DNA of 64,000 bases from positions 62,001 to 126,000 of the forward strand of contig OZ245923.1 of assembly GCA_965229725.1 (NCBI GenBank), written 5' to 3'. This DNA is from Aquirickettsia sp965229725. Its GTDB lineage: Bacteria; Pseudomonadota; Alphaproteobacteria; Rickettsiales; Midichloriaceae. How positions within the stretch are numbered: the first letter of the stretch is position 1; every line of letters begins with the position of its first letter. The notes under the pieces were generated by a model, which saw only the letters and a program-made list of their open reading frames with translations, did no database searches and was not told where the DNA came from. Made by a program: the position numbers and the translations under genes. Positions 28,111 through 37,196 of this stretch are shown one piece after another.

Positions 28111-28587
28111 CTAAATGTAATCCACAGACAGTATTTTATAGTATCTTATACCTTTGGGAGTATTAAATTCTAAAGATTCATTCACTTTCTTTCCTATCAA
28201 TGCTTTGGATAAAGGCGATGTAATCGAAATCATACCCTTTGAAACATCAGCCTCGTATTCACTAACAATTTTGTAAGCAATTTCTTTCTCAGTATCTTCA
28301 TCTAATAATCTTATTGATGCTCCATATTTCACCTGCTCCCCTCGCACTTGTGAAATATCGATAATATCCACTCTAGAAATCTTATCTTATAATTTAGATA
28401 TTTTAGCCTCTATGAATCCTTACTTTTCTTTTGCAGCATGATATTCAGCATTTTCTGATAAATCTCCGTGCGCCCTCGCTTCGGAGATAGACTTAATAAT
28501 ATTTGGCCTCTCAACAAATCTCAAATTATTAAGTTCTATTTCAAGCTTATTCATGCCTTCTTTTGATATCGGGAATCTCTCTACCAT
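28111..28587 (-). pseudogene. greA: Transcription elongation factor GreA with two in-frame stops
   Basis: GreA rescues stalled RNA polymerase by stimulating transcript cleavage. From ATG 28587 to the stop at 28111 is exactly 158 codons in one frame, the normal GreA length, with the N-terminal MVERFPISKEGMNKLEIELN, the conserved ARAHGDLSENAEYHAAKE and the intact C-terminal domain (ISITSPLSKALIGK). Two TAA codons interrupt it at 28422-28420 (expected Gln) and 28389-28387 (expected Glu), both in the coiled coil. No frameshift is present. A truncated product from ATG 28371 would hold only the C-terminal domain. Confidence 0.88.
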
Positions 28588-28672
28588 TTATTCACTCTAC
28601 TGTATTTGATTAAACTAAATATGCCACTATACATATCTTATAAATAGCTGGCACTACATGATATATATGGCT

Positions 28673-28897
28673 TTATATCCTATTACCAGTAAGCCCAGTA
28701 ATCTTTTCAAAATCTAGCCCCAATTTAATAGTCTTTGTTTTTTTAAAAGTATATTTACGTGATCTTCTTGTTTTGTTAATTTGCTCAATTTTATTTGTAC
28801 CATCTTGATATGAATTGCAAGATTCAATAATCATATTTCCTAATTTATTATCTTTGCCACCATAGCATTCCAAAAGATAAAGTGACAGACAGTTCAA
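28673..28897 (-). CDS. Hypothetical protein, possible remnant
   Basis: A 74-codon frame, basic in its second half (TRRSRKYTFKKTKTIKLGLD), with no recognised family. It lies between damaged greA and the resolvase gene in a 360-bp stretch otherwise without a gene. It could be a decayed gene end; real expression is doubtful. Confidence 0.25.
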   Translation of the reverse strand: MNCLSLYLLECYGGKDNKLGNMIIESCNSYQDGTNKIEQINKTRRSRKYTFKKTKTIKLGLDFEKITGLTGNRI

Positions 28898-28953
28898 TAA
28901 TTTATGTTTTTGGTATTAGATTATTTTGTACTGTAGTATATACAAATATTCAA

Positions 28954-29505
28954 TTAAACACGAACTAGTCTAAAAAGGGTAGGGCGGCTAATTTTAAACA
29001 TGTCGCAAATTTCCTGTATAGAATTATCTTTGTCAGCATGCATCTTTTTCATCATGATAAGCTGTGCATCCGTTAGTTTTTTAGGTCTACCTCCAAGTCT
29101 TCCTCTTGCCCTTGCTGCGTTTAAGCCAGTTAATGTGCGTTCCTTAATGATATCTTTTTCAAACTCTGCAATAGAGGCAAAAATATGGAAGAATAACTTA
29201 CCGCTAGAAGTAGTAGTATCTATGTTTTCTTGAATAGATTTAAATCCTATGTTTCTATCTGCGAATAACTGTATTTCTTCTATAAGATGCTTAAGCGATC
29301 TTCCAAGCCTGTCTAATTTATATACGATAATAGTATCTTTGCCATTTCTCGCATAATCTTTCATTTTTAAATATTCAGGCCTATCAGCTCTAGTGCCTGT
29401 TATCTTTTCAGAATAAATGACCTCACATCCTGCTTTTTCAAGAGCTTGAATCTGCATATCAAGATTCTGATCTTGTGTTGACACTCTTGCATATCCTATT
29501 AACAT
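28954..29505 (-). CDS. Serine recombinase (resolvase/invertase family)
   Basis: A 183-residue site-specific serine recombinase. The catalytic serine is S9 in YARVSTQDQN; GKDTIIVYKLDRLGRSLKHL and the E-helix FHIFASIAEFEKDIIKERT are conserved, and the C-terminal Hin-type helix-turn-helix is SIQEICDMFKISRPTLFRLV. Family members resolve cointegrates or invert DNA segments. It is not next to an intact transposase; it lies 0.86 kb from the 59-bp inverted repeat flanking the toxin island and 4 bp from a VapC gene. Intact. Confidence 0.9.
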   Translation of the reverse strand: MLIGYARVSTQDQNLDMQIQALEKAGCEVIYSEKITGTRADRPEYLKMKDYARNGKDTIIVYKLDRLGRSLKHLIEEIQLFADRNIGFKSIQENIDTTTSSGKLFFHIFASIAEFEKDIIKERTLTGLNAARARGRLGGRPKKLTDAQLIMMKKMHADKDNSIQEICDMFKISRPTLFRLVRV

Positions 29506-29509
29506 AAAA

Positions 29510-29905
29510 TTATCTTAAAAGGTTAATCTTTAAATTTTCAACCTTTACTTTTCCCCAGATTCTATCTGTAGAACATACAGTAAGGTTCATTAAAATTCCC
29601 AGAGAAATACAAGCTTTGTCGCCTAATGATAATCCTAATTTATTTTGCATATTTGTTTTCTCAAGATCTGCAGCAATGTAAGCTTGTTTTTCACTAAAAT
29701 TAATCACAGTTCCAACTAATTGATTAATTGTAGCTATCACTTTATCTTTTGGAATGTCATGGCGTGCAATTAATATGCCTGCAACTTCAGTTATGTTTAC
29801 TGAAGAGATTACGGAATCTTTTAGATAATCGTAATAATTCTCACTACCAGGTTCTTTTTTAAGCAATGCTAATAATACAGAAGAGTCTATAACATAGGAA
29901 TGCAT
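29510..29905 (-). CDS. vapC: PIN-domain toxin, VapC-like
   Basis: A 131-residue PIN ribonuclease. The acidic residues are visible as D7 (YVIDSSVLLALL), E near ITEVAGIL, LSLGDKACISLG and VCSTDRIWGK. VapC toxins cleave RNA and are neutralised by the cognate antitoxin encoded just upstream (gap 2 bp). Type II toxin-antitoxin module; stop lies 4 bp before the resolvase start. Confidence 0.88.
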   Translation of the reverse strand: MHSYVIDSSVLLALLKKEPGSENYYDYLKDSVISSVNITEVAGILIARHDIPKDKVIATINQLVGTVINFSEKQAYIAADLEKTNMQNKLGLSLGDKACISLGILMNLTVCSTDRIWGKVKVENLKINLLR

Positions 29906-29907
29906 AA

Positions 29908-30165
29908 TTATTTCTCCATTTCTTTATTTACTTCTTCACGCCTCATAGTAAATAATTCTTCTGTAAGAGAAACATTATCAGGAATATATTCTTGAATTAA
30001 ATTCTGAGCATTTACAATAGCTTGTTTAAGATTAATAATCCTCATTTCATTATCTAATGTTCTAATAACAAAAACATCGCCAGATTTAATACCCCATGCT
30101 TTTCTAATACTGTGTGGTATAAGGATTCTACCATTAGCATCTATATGAGTTCTTATTTCTTGCAT
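29908..30165 (-). CDS. vapB: AbrB/MazE-type antitoxin
   Basis: An 85-residue antitoxin. The swapped-hairpin AbrB domain is IDANGRILIPHSIRKAWGIK followed by SGDVFVIRTLDNEMRI; the rest is a charged toxin-binding tail (ELFTMRREEVNKEMEK). It precedes the PIN toxin by 2 bp. A strong promoter lies at 30206-30234 and autorepression is expected for the family. Confidence 0.87.
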   Translation of the reverse strand: MQEIRTHIDANGRILIPHSIRKAWGIKSGDVFVIRTLDNEMRIINLKQAIVNAQNLIQEYIPDNVSLTEELFTMRREEVNKEMEK

Positions 30166-30205
30166 AGCAATATTTATTAATCATTAATATAATATATTGC
30201 AAATA

Positions 30206-30234
30206 ATTATAATATGTAAAATATAATAAGTCAA
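30206..30234 (-). promoter_or_regulatory. Sigma-70-type promoter of vapBC
   Basis: On the minus strand TTGACT (30234-30229), a 17-bp spacer, then TATAAT (30211-30206), 40 bases before the antitoxin ATG. The AT-rich sequence between holds short repeats such as ATTAATGATTAAT that could be the antitoxin operator. Confidence 0.75.
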
Positions 30235-30366
30235 CAGAGTATTATAAACAACAAATAGATATCGTATCTTATTGCAATTGCGCAATAAAAACACTAAGAA
30301 AAAGATATGAGAAAAGATATCGATTTTTAACTTTTGAGATGCAAAAAAGATATAGGGTAGGGTGAG

Positions 30367-30425
30367 TATTAAAAACGATCGTTTTTAATATTATGCATTC
30401 ATTAATCAATTGTTTATTGTATGAA
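30367..30425 (-). repeat. Left copy of 59-bp inverted repeat with palindrome
   Basis: Reverse-complement match (58 of 59 bases) to 58954-59012. Both copies lie just downstream of the last gene of an arm of the toxin island and contain the perfect palindrome ATTAAAAACGATCGTTTTTA (plus AT). It can serve as a terminator for the SUKH gene and/or be a recombination site. Confidence 0.85.
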
Positions 30426-30432
30426 ATTTTAC

Positions 30433-31245
30433 CTACCGCTCAGAGCCCTTTTCTTCATGATTATTTTCCTTATTTTCAATGGGGTTTTTTGTATGGATAG
30501 AATTACTTCCTTCTTCAAGAAGATTACCTACTTTATTTATCCTTCTAAAGTATTCTTTTCCTCCAGATTGGAATAATAGTAATAAATCTCCGTTTGCATC
30601 AAATCTCTTAATAATAAATTCTTCTACTTCTTTAGGAGTTTTATCAAAAAATTCGTTTATTATATTTCCATATTTTTTTATCTCTGTGCATACGGGTAAT
30701 GAATAACTATCATGCTTATATATCCATAAATTTTTCCCATTTTTATCTTCTAATAATTCAGTTTCATATAAGCTATTAATGAAATCTGTAAAGCTATTTG
30801 CTATTAAATGTACATTTGAATAATCTGGTTCTTCTCCTTCATAAGCCTCTTGTTCGTGATCCCAAAAATATACTTTGCCATAATTATCGCCTATTACACT
30901 CATACATATTTTATCTCCACACGAGGCATTTGCTATAGGGATTAATTCATCTGGCATTCTTTTTTGCCATATTTTAAATGTATTGTAATCTTTTAAAAAA
31001 TTATCATACTCTCCCTCATAAATAGCAAGAAACCTATCTACACCTATATTTCTTTCGTTATCATCTACAGGATTAATCATAGGAGCAGTATCTTTTATTG
31101 GATACCCCCCATTATGCTTAAGCAGATAGCTTTTATAATCTTTTGGAAAATTGATATCTAACTTTTTTTCAATTTTTATAATATCATTATTAGTTATCTG
31201 ATTTTTGCTTTCTTCTATTATTATATTTTTCATATACTCTGCCAT
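30433..31245 (-). CDS. SUKH-family (SMI1/KNR4) immunity protein
   Basis: A 270-residue protein whose first about 160 residues match the SUKH fold: NNDIIKIEKKLDINFPKDYK, SYLLKHNGGYP, DRFLAIYEGEYDNFL, IPIANASCGDKICMSVIGD and YFWDHEQEAYE. SUKH proteins neutralise nuclease toxins of polymorphic systems. The remaining about 110 residues are extra and end in a charged tail. It follows the WHH-nuclease toxin gene by 1 bp, the classic toxin-immunity order. ATG at 31245; a second ATG 4 codons in is possible. Confidence 0.88.
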   Translation of the reverse strand: MAEYMKNIIIEESKNQITNNDIIKIEKKLDINFPKDYKSYLLKHNGGYPIKDTAPMINPVDDNERNIGVDRFLAIYEGEYDNFLKDYNTFKIWQKRMPDELIPIANASCGDKICMSVIGDNYGKVYFWDHEQEAYEGEEPDYSNVHLIANSFTDFINSLYETELLEDKNGKNLWIYKHDSYSLPVCTEIKKYGNIINEFFDKTPKEVEEFIIKRFDANGDLLLLFQSGGKEYFRRINKVGNLLEEGSNSIHTKNPIENKENNHEEKGSER

Positions 31246-31246
31246 A

Positions 31247-34200
31247 CTAATCTACCTTATGATTATGCTTTATAGTTGAGACACCACCAGTATGTCTCAC
31301 TGCCCCATGTAAATCTTGGGGAACTAACTGCATGGTTTCGCCATCTTGATGATGGTGCCATGTATATCCTTCGGGTCTTTTTTTATATCCAGCTATTTTA
31401 CTTGCTTTTTTCTCATCACTCTCTCTATCTCCTGTTAATCCTTCAACTTGCACTTCTTTTTTTGTATAAGGCTTTAGATCAGGAAAACCTTTCTCATCAA
31501 ACTCTACACTATCAGGATACTTTTTCTGTAAATCTTCAGGTAATTTCTCAACAGGATATTTTTTTCCAGCATATTCACCGTTAGATGGATATCTACCTCC
31601 AACTTTATCAACTGTATCTGGGTATTCCTTTAATAATATATGGTCTTCTAAATTCTGCTCAGGAATAGTTGATCCTTTCAGACTCTCCAGCGGCTCTGCC
31701 GGAGTAAATCCTGGTAATTTATCTTGCTTCTCTGCTTCTGGGTATGTCTCTATAGTTGGTTTCTTGTTATCATTAATTGGATATCCAGGTAAATCAGGTG
31801 TCTTTTTTGGAATAGGGGTGCTGATAACATGTTCTTTACCGGTCTCATCAACCATAATTGATGGATTGATAATATATTCTAAACCATTTTCTTTAACTAT
31901 CCGGTGATTTTGTTTTAATTGTTGATAATTATCATCATCTATTATAACAGCTTGGCCATTTGGCAATATTAAAGTTTTTGGACCGAATCCTATTTGTGTT
32001 ATCATCTTCTTTGAATCATCATTCTGGATAGATTTATATGAAGCATCATTTTTTTTATCAATAACCTCTTTTGCAACATACATTGCACCTATAGATGTTA
32101 ATACAATAGCTCCTAGTTTAGCTAATGCGTCTGAACCTACCGTACCAGCCAGATAAATCGCTGCTGCTGGGTTTGCATTCGCTTCCCCCAAACCCAATAC
32201 CCTTCCTAAAAAACTACTAACTTTATTCCACGCACCTTTTTCTTCAGCGTTTTTTATTTCTCCTTCTAATGTTCTTAAATCTTGATATAATGTATTTACT
32301 ATTTTTACCTTACCACCAGCATCAGCATTGACATAATCACTAACTATGCTTTTTGTTAACTCTTTTAATTCATTCCTTTCTTCACTTGTTAGCTCTCTAA
32401 TATTATCTATTTCTCTATTAATATTTTTAATACTTTGCTTAGCTATCTCTTTTTTAAAGCCCTCTTCATATTTGAGTGTAATTTTTTTTACATACTCCGC
32501 ATTATTCTGCTCATCTTCTAATTTTATTTCTTCTTCAGCATCATTGCCTTTAGCTGTTTGATCATTTTCTTCATTATTAGCTTCTTTTTTTATCTCAACC
32601 TTTTTCTCTTCCTTCTCTTCAATATCTTCTGCTATATCTATATTATCAGTATTTTCTTCTTTATATTCTTCATTATCCTTTATTTCTTCTTTCTTTATTA
32701 ACATATTTTCTATGTATTGCCACATAGGAGAAAATGCTTCCTTGAATTCTCTTTTATACGCATCTGTGCTTCTTTTTAAGGCTTCAGAGAGATCTATCTT
32801 CCCATCTTTTTTTGCTATTCCATCTTTTAACCATTCTGTATCAATATTACTCCAATACATTTTGATTGGATCGATATTATACTTTGTATCCATGTATTGG
32901 ATATTATTAATATCACCCTCTACTTTATCAAATTCACATATTGAACCTGTACATTCTATATTACCACTTCCTATTGTAGATTTACTACCACCTGCTTTTT
33001 TATGACCTCCAAGTGTTGGTTTTAATATCATGTTGTCATATTTCTTAGACGTACTAAGTGATGCTCCTAATGTATATCCCTCGTCATAATCATGAATATG
33101 TTGTATAAATAATTCTCCTACTTTAAGTGCTATATTGCCATGATCTGTATAGCTTCCATCCTCATTTCTTTGCGCATTTGCTATCATTGCTCCATTCAAT
33201 CTCAAAGCATTTGCTACTACAATATTTGCACTTTTCTCGCCTATCATCGCTGTAATTCTTTCTACGACATGTCGATTACCTTTACTTTTTTCTACTCCAC
33301 CACTAAATCCCTCTAACCCTAATTTACTTCCACTAACTCCTAAGTTAATTCCCTGACTGTCATTTTCTATTATATCTTGTGCCGATTCTAATAATAAACT
33401 TTCAAAGTTTGCTTCCAAATTTGCGGCTCTTAAAAATACTCCTCTCATATCAGCATGACCTTGTACATCTAACCTAAAATGATCTTTCACTTGTATATCA
33501 ACATTCATTTGTAAACGTTGATGTTGGTTTGCCTTGCTTATAACATTTCCTATATTTCCAGTAATACTTCCACTTATTGGAATCTCAATATCAAAACCAC
33601 TCTCACTTGTTTTGCTATCTAGTGTACTTTCAGCTGCTTTCGCATTTAGGTATTTTGTCTTTATATAACTTCTATAAGTTTCTATTTGTGTGCCTAATAA
33701 TTTTAATTCTTCACTTTCACTTTTATATAAATCTTTTACATTGATTATTGTTGGAACTGCAATTACCTGCTCTACTTCATGTCTTTGCTCTTTATATTCA
33801 CCATAAAACCACACCCCACCTGTAACGCCATGATTGGCATTATCTGATAATAATTTCAGTGTGTTATGATACGTTTCAAGTCCTGCAAAAAATCCATTAA
33901 TGTAACCTTCAGGCTTTGAATAATCTTGGTCTTTTATTGCTTTTCCTCCTCTGTATATTGATCCCAAGTTACTCTTAATTCCCATTTTTAATCCAACGCC
34001 AAATTCCTCTCTATATTCTTCTGTACTAATTCTATCTTTTGCTATTCCATGAAAAATAATTCTAGCGTTTTCATGCATTTCTTGAGCATTATATATAATT
34101 CCATAATCCTCTATCTTATCTCCCTCTAATTGAATAAAATTTGCTGTTATATTTGTTGCTTGATGTGTGTAACTTGTCTGGCTAAATTCATATTTACTTC

Positions 34201-34546
34201 CCCATACAGCTGCTTTAACTGCAAATTCATCTCCATTTGCATTAAATCCTACTCCTATTCCTTTTTTACTTAAGTATGCATATGTATATTCCATATCTGG
34301 CGCAACACCTAATTTCACCTCATCGGTCGCTTTTATTATTACCCTGTTACCCTTTATTTCTGTTGATAACTGCTCCCATTTTCCATTCACATATCCTAAA
34401 AATTCATCTTCAACCTGTATTATACTAGGTACTACATTCTTACTTCTTACTTTACTTGCTGATTTTTCTTTATAAGCAACGTTTACCATCTTTTTATCAA
34501 AGCTAATAAACCTTGTTTTTTCTACATATAATTCGCGTTGTTGCAT
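31247..34546 (-). CDS. Haemagglutinin-type polymorphic toxin with WHH nuclease tip
   Basis: A 1099-residue CdiA/FHA-like toxin lacking the usual N-terminal signal and TPS secretion domain. Residues about 100-520 resemble the haemagglutinin-repeat C-terminal part of FHA proteins (QLEGDKIEDYGIIYNAQEMH, LRLNGAMIANA). An acidic coiled region (about 630-720) and a short hydrophobic stretch (IYLAGTVGSDALAKLGAIVL) follow, then the tip GYTWHHHQDGETMQLVPQDL with AVRHTGG, the WHH-type HNH/EndoVII nuclease. The SUKH immunity gene follows. An IS5-family relic sits directly upstream, so the secretion end has probably been lost; export and function are uncertain. Confidence 0.82.
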   Translation of the reverse strand: MQQRELYVEKTRFISFDKKMVNVAYKEKSASKVRSKNVVPSIIQVEDEFLGYVNGKWEQLSTEIKGNRVIIKATDEVKLGVAPDMEYTYAYLSKKGIGVGFNANGDEFAVKAAVWGSKYEFSQTSYTHQATNITANFIQLEGDKIEDYGIIYNAQEMHENARIIFHGIAKDRISTEEYREEFGVGLKMGIKSNLGSIYRGGKAIKDQDYSKPEGYINGFFAGLETYHNTLKLLSDNANHGVTGGVWFYGEYKEQRHEVEQVIAVPTIINVKDLYKSESEELKLLGTQIETYRSYIKTKYLNAKAAESTLDSKTSESGFDIEIPISGSITGNIGNVISKANQHQRLQMNVDIQVKDHFRLDVQGHADMRGVFLRAANLEANFESLLLESAQDIIENDSQGINLGVSGSKLGLEGFSGGVEKSKGNRHVVERITAMIGEKSANIVVANALRLNGAMIANAQRNEDGSYTDHGNIALKVGELFIQHIHDYDEGYTLGASLSTSKKYDNMILKPTLGGHKKAGGSKSTIGSGNIECTGSICEFDKVEGDINNIQYMDTKYNIDPIKMYWSNIDTEWLKDGIAKKDGKIDLSEALKRSTDAYKREFKEAFSPMWQYIENMLIKKEEIKDNEEYKEENTDNIDIAEDIEEKEEKKVEIKKEANNEENDQTAKGNDAEEEIKLEDEQNNAEYVKKITLKYEEGFKKEIAKQSIKNINREIDNIRELTSEERNELKELTKSIVSDYVNADAGGKVKIVNTLYQDLRTLEGEIKNAEEKGAWNKVSSFLGRVLGLGEANANPAAAIYLAGTVGSDALAKLGAIVLTSIGAMYVAKEVIDKKNDASYKSIQNDDSKKMITQIGFGPKTLILPNGQAVIIDDDNYQQLKQNHRIVKENGLEYIINPSIMVDETGKEHVISTPIPKKTPDLPGYPINDNKKPTIETYPEAEKQDKLPGFTPAEPLESLKGSTIPEQNLEDHILLKEYPDTVDKVGGRYPSNGEYAGKKYPVEKLPEDLQKKYPDSVEFDEKGFPDLKPYTKKEVQVEGLTGDRESDEKKASKIAGYKKRPEGYTWHHHQDGETMQLVPQDLHGAVRHTGGVSTIKHNHKVD

Positions 34547-34576
34547 AACCTCTCATACCCTGCTGTTTAACAAAAA

Positions 34577-35362
34577 TTAAGCAACTTTTTTAGATATCGG
34601 CATTCCTAAAGTTGTAAATTTATTTAAAATAGATGTAGCAATAACTGCTTCATTTTTTTGCCGCCTTATATCTCTAGAATGCATCTTTGGTCCTATAATT
34701 TTTTTATATCTCTGCATGGAAAGCTCTGCGTAATTCTGAAAGCCGTATTTGCGTATCTTGTACCATCCTTTATAACCATGTTTATCTATAATATCCAAAG
34801 TTTTATTCCTTTCTGCATGCCATTCATCTGATATTACTGCGTTTTCTCTGGGAGAAATAACTATTTTTGCATTTTCATTTTGCCTTTCTATTTCTTCGTA
34901 TACTTTTTTGGTATCATATGCTCCATCCGCTATATACCTGTCTCCCAGACCTTGTACTTGGTCTAGTAGATCTGAAGCTACTTCAGAGTCATGTACTGAT
35001 TTTTCAGCTAATTCAACTCCTTGGATTATATTATTATCATCCACCACTAAATGCAGTTTCTTCCAGCTTCTTCTTGGTTTAACATTATGCTTTTCTTGAT
35101 GCCATTCATCTTTGCCATATTGCTGACCCCTTCCCCATGTATATGGCTTTCCCATACTCAGAGTACTATGAATCAGTCCGACTTCCATTGCATCTTTTCT
35201 CAATCCTTGCTTTTTACAGCTTGTCTTAAGATACTCACTTCCGTAAGAATACAATGGATCTCCTAGGTTTAGATAAATTCCATCTTGTATCGTGTCGTGG
35301 TCTAAGATTCCGGTAGAGCCATAATTACTAGCCATTGCATAATTATGTGTTCTACCTTCCAT
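34577..35362 (-). pseudogene. IS5-family (IS903-like) transposase, damaged
   Basis: 261 residues resembling IS903: PRRSWKKLHLVVDD, second Asp in ADGAYDTKKVYEE, Glu in NYAELSMQRYKKIIG and the C-terminal LNKFTTLGMPISKKVA. The first catalytic Asp, expected in a VDSTGL-like motif, is His in LIHSTLSMG, and the N-terminal region is short (IS903 is about 307 residues). It is therefore probably dead. Its insertion replaced the 3' end of the lipase-like gene and lies just upstream of the WHH toxin. Confidence 0.75.
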
Positions 35363-36318
35363 AGCCCCTCACTGCCTCTAAAAAACCCCTTATTTAAATT
35401 ATTGGCTTTTGTATAATCGCTTATTATTTTATCTCTACTCTCTTTTAATTTACTTTCGCCTTCTGGTTTATTATTGATCCTGAATTTATTACTAATTATT
35501 TCTTTAAATTCTTTGAGATCTTCTTCACTTAACGATCTACTATCTAAAAGCTCTACATTTTTAACCGAAACACCTAAATACTTAGCAATATCTTTTTTAG
35601 TTATATCATCTGTTAATCTCTCTATTAGGTATTCTCCATTTTTATAGTTACATAAGTTATCAGAATGACATCTTCCTAGTACTAAAGAATCTCCCTTTAA
35701 TTTAAATGTATCAATTATTTCTATCATTGAATGTGCATCAACATCAACATGATGAATCATCTTCCCTGGTGGATGACTGCCTTTAGAGTTTACAAAGTTT
35801 CTATTTCCGTTATAGATCTCAATCTTCTTATAAACGTCAGTAGCTTTTATTACATCTCCATCCAAAAGCTTTAATACTATATCATACGCACCAGGGGAAT
35901 CTATCATGTTCACATGGCTAACTAGATCTGGCCTTAGTACCGAAATAATTGCTGCATCAATACCACCTGATGAATAACCATTTAGCACTAATTGCATTTG
36001 ATTGCTTGTTGCTTTGCTGTCTTCTACAATTTTACTAATATGCCAATCAATCCTATCTTTTAGACCCCCTTGCAAGCTGTTAGTTCCAATTAATACATTA
36101 TTAATAGTATCCCGCATAAAATTCTCAAGCTCCTCCTCTGTAGATTCTGCTGTACCTGCTATATCAAAACTTGACACCCCATTTTCTTTATCAAGCACAT
36201 CCAATACACTTGCCTCCACTTCTGGAAATCTCAAAGGATCATTTTCTTTCATCCACTGATTAGCACTTTCGAATGCTTCTTGAACATAATCCATTGCATT
36301 TTCTAAATAACTATCCAT
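35302..36318 (-). pseudogene. Lipase-like alpha/beta-hydrolase gene, 3' end replaced by IS
   Basis: The 338-codon frame has a nucleophile elbow G114-Y-S116-S-G118 (LVLNGYSSGGIDAAI) and a later HVDVDAHSMIEIID, compatible with a class-3-lipase-type serine hydrolase that may act on host lipids. Codons after about residue 310 (GSEGLWKVEHIIMQWLV) are IS5-derived, read in a frame overlapping the transposase, so the native C-terminus is lost. ATG at 36318. No signal peptide is seen. It neighbours a transglutaminase-like gene on the same strand. Confidence 0.6.
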
Positions 36319-36428
36319 AAATAACTCTATTAGATTTAAAACATTGTTATCTATATTTAATCATTAAAAATAATCAAAAGTCAATTTCTTGGATTTTTAT
36401 AATACTTTATTTGAGGCTCTCTGCTGTT

Positions 36429-37151
36429 CTAAGAGCTTACTCTATCTATAAAACCCTCCTTAAATCCTTCATAAATTTTATCCAAAATAGTTTTATGTGT
36501 TATTTGCTTTAATGTTGCAGAATTACCATTTACTACCAACACGAATTTATTTAAAATAGATGTAGGTATGTTATAAATACTATTACCATATAACGGATCA
36601 ATCCAGTACTCTTCCCTTCCACTCTCCTCATTTTTAATCATGATTACAACATGATTAAAAATTCCCAAATTAGGTAATGCTTTGTTTAAAAATTTATTAA
36701 AATAATCAGTTTGCATACCCCAAAACAAGTTTTCTTCGCTAGCACCAGCATCTATAGAAGCAATATTTGCATTATATCCAATTTTATTTAGAATCACAGC
36801 TGTTACAAATGCGAAATCCTTACAATCTCCATATCCACTTTTTTCTACTTCCGTAAGGTCTCTTGGTAAATACCCCCCCTTAATAGCATATCTTTTTTTA
36901 TTATAATGTATGATTTTTTTAACTGATGATAATACGTATTCGATTTGATCATCTTTATCTTTGATTAATATAGCTTTGTTTGCTATATCTAGGAAACTCT
37001 TAGGTAGACTTTGGCTTAATAATTCTTTATACTTGCGCCACATAATTTTATTTAAATCACTCCATTTTGTTTCAGATGAAACTGATATCCAAGTAAGTTC
37101 ACTTGAATCTACTTTTTTATTTTTGTAAAAAGATTTATGCAGCCAATGCAT
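36429..37151 (-). CDS. Transglutaminase-like cysteine peptidase-fold protein
   Basis: 240 residues with a visible papain-like/transglutaminase triad: C110 in GYGDCKDFAFVTAVIL, H167 in IFNHVVIMI and D185 in EYWIDPLYGN. Such domains cleave or cross-link peptides. The N-terminus starts abruptly and an IS5 element begins 46 bp upstream of its ATG, so it may be the C-terminal half of a longer DUF3857-type protein. It is upstream of the broken lipase-like gene, and both could be former effectors. Confidence 0.7.
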   Translation of the reverse strand: MHWLHKSFYKNKKVDSSELTWISVSSETKWSDLNKIMWRKYKELLSQSLPKSFLDIANKAILIKDKDDQIEYVLSSVKKIIHYNKKRYAIKGGYLPRDLTEVEKSGYGDCKDFAFVTAVILNKIGYNANIASIDAGASEENLFWGMQTDYFNKFLNKALPNLGIFNHVVIMIKNEESGREEYWIDPLYGNSIYNIPTSILNKFVLVVNGNSATLKQITHKTILDKIYEGFKEGFIDRVSS

Positions 37152-37196
37152 TTTATTACTTATTTGTAAAGGTCCATGAAATTTAATACTGATATT

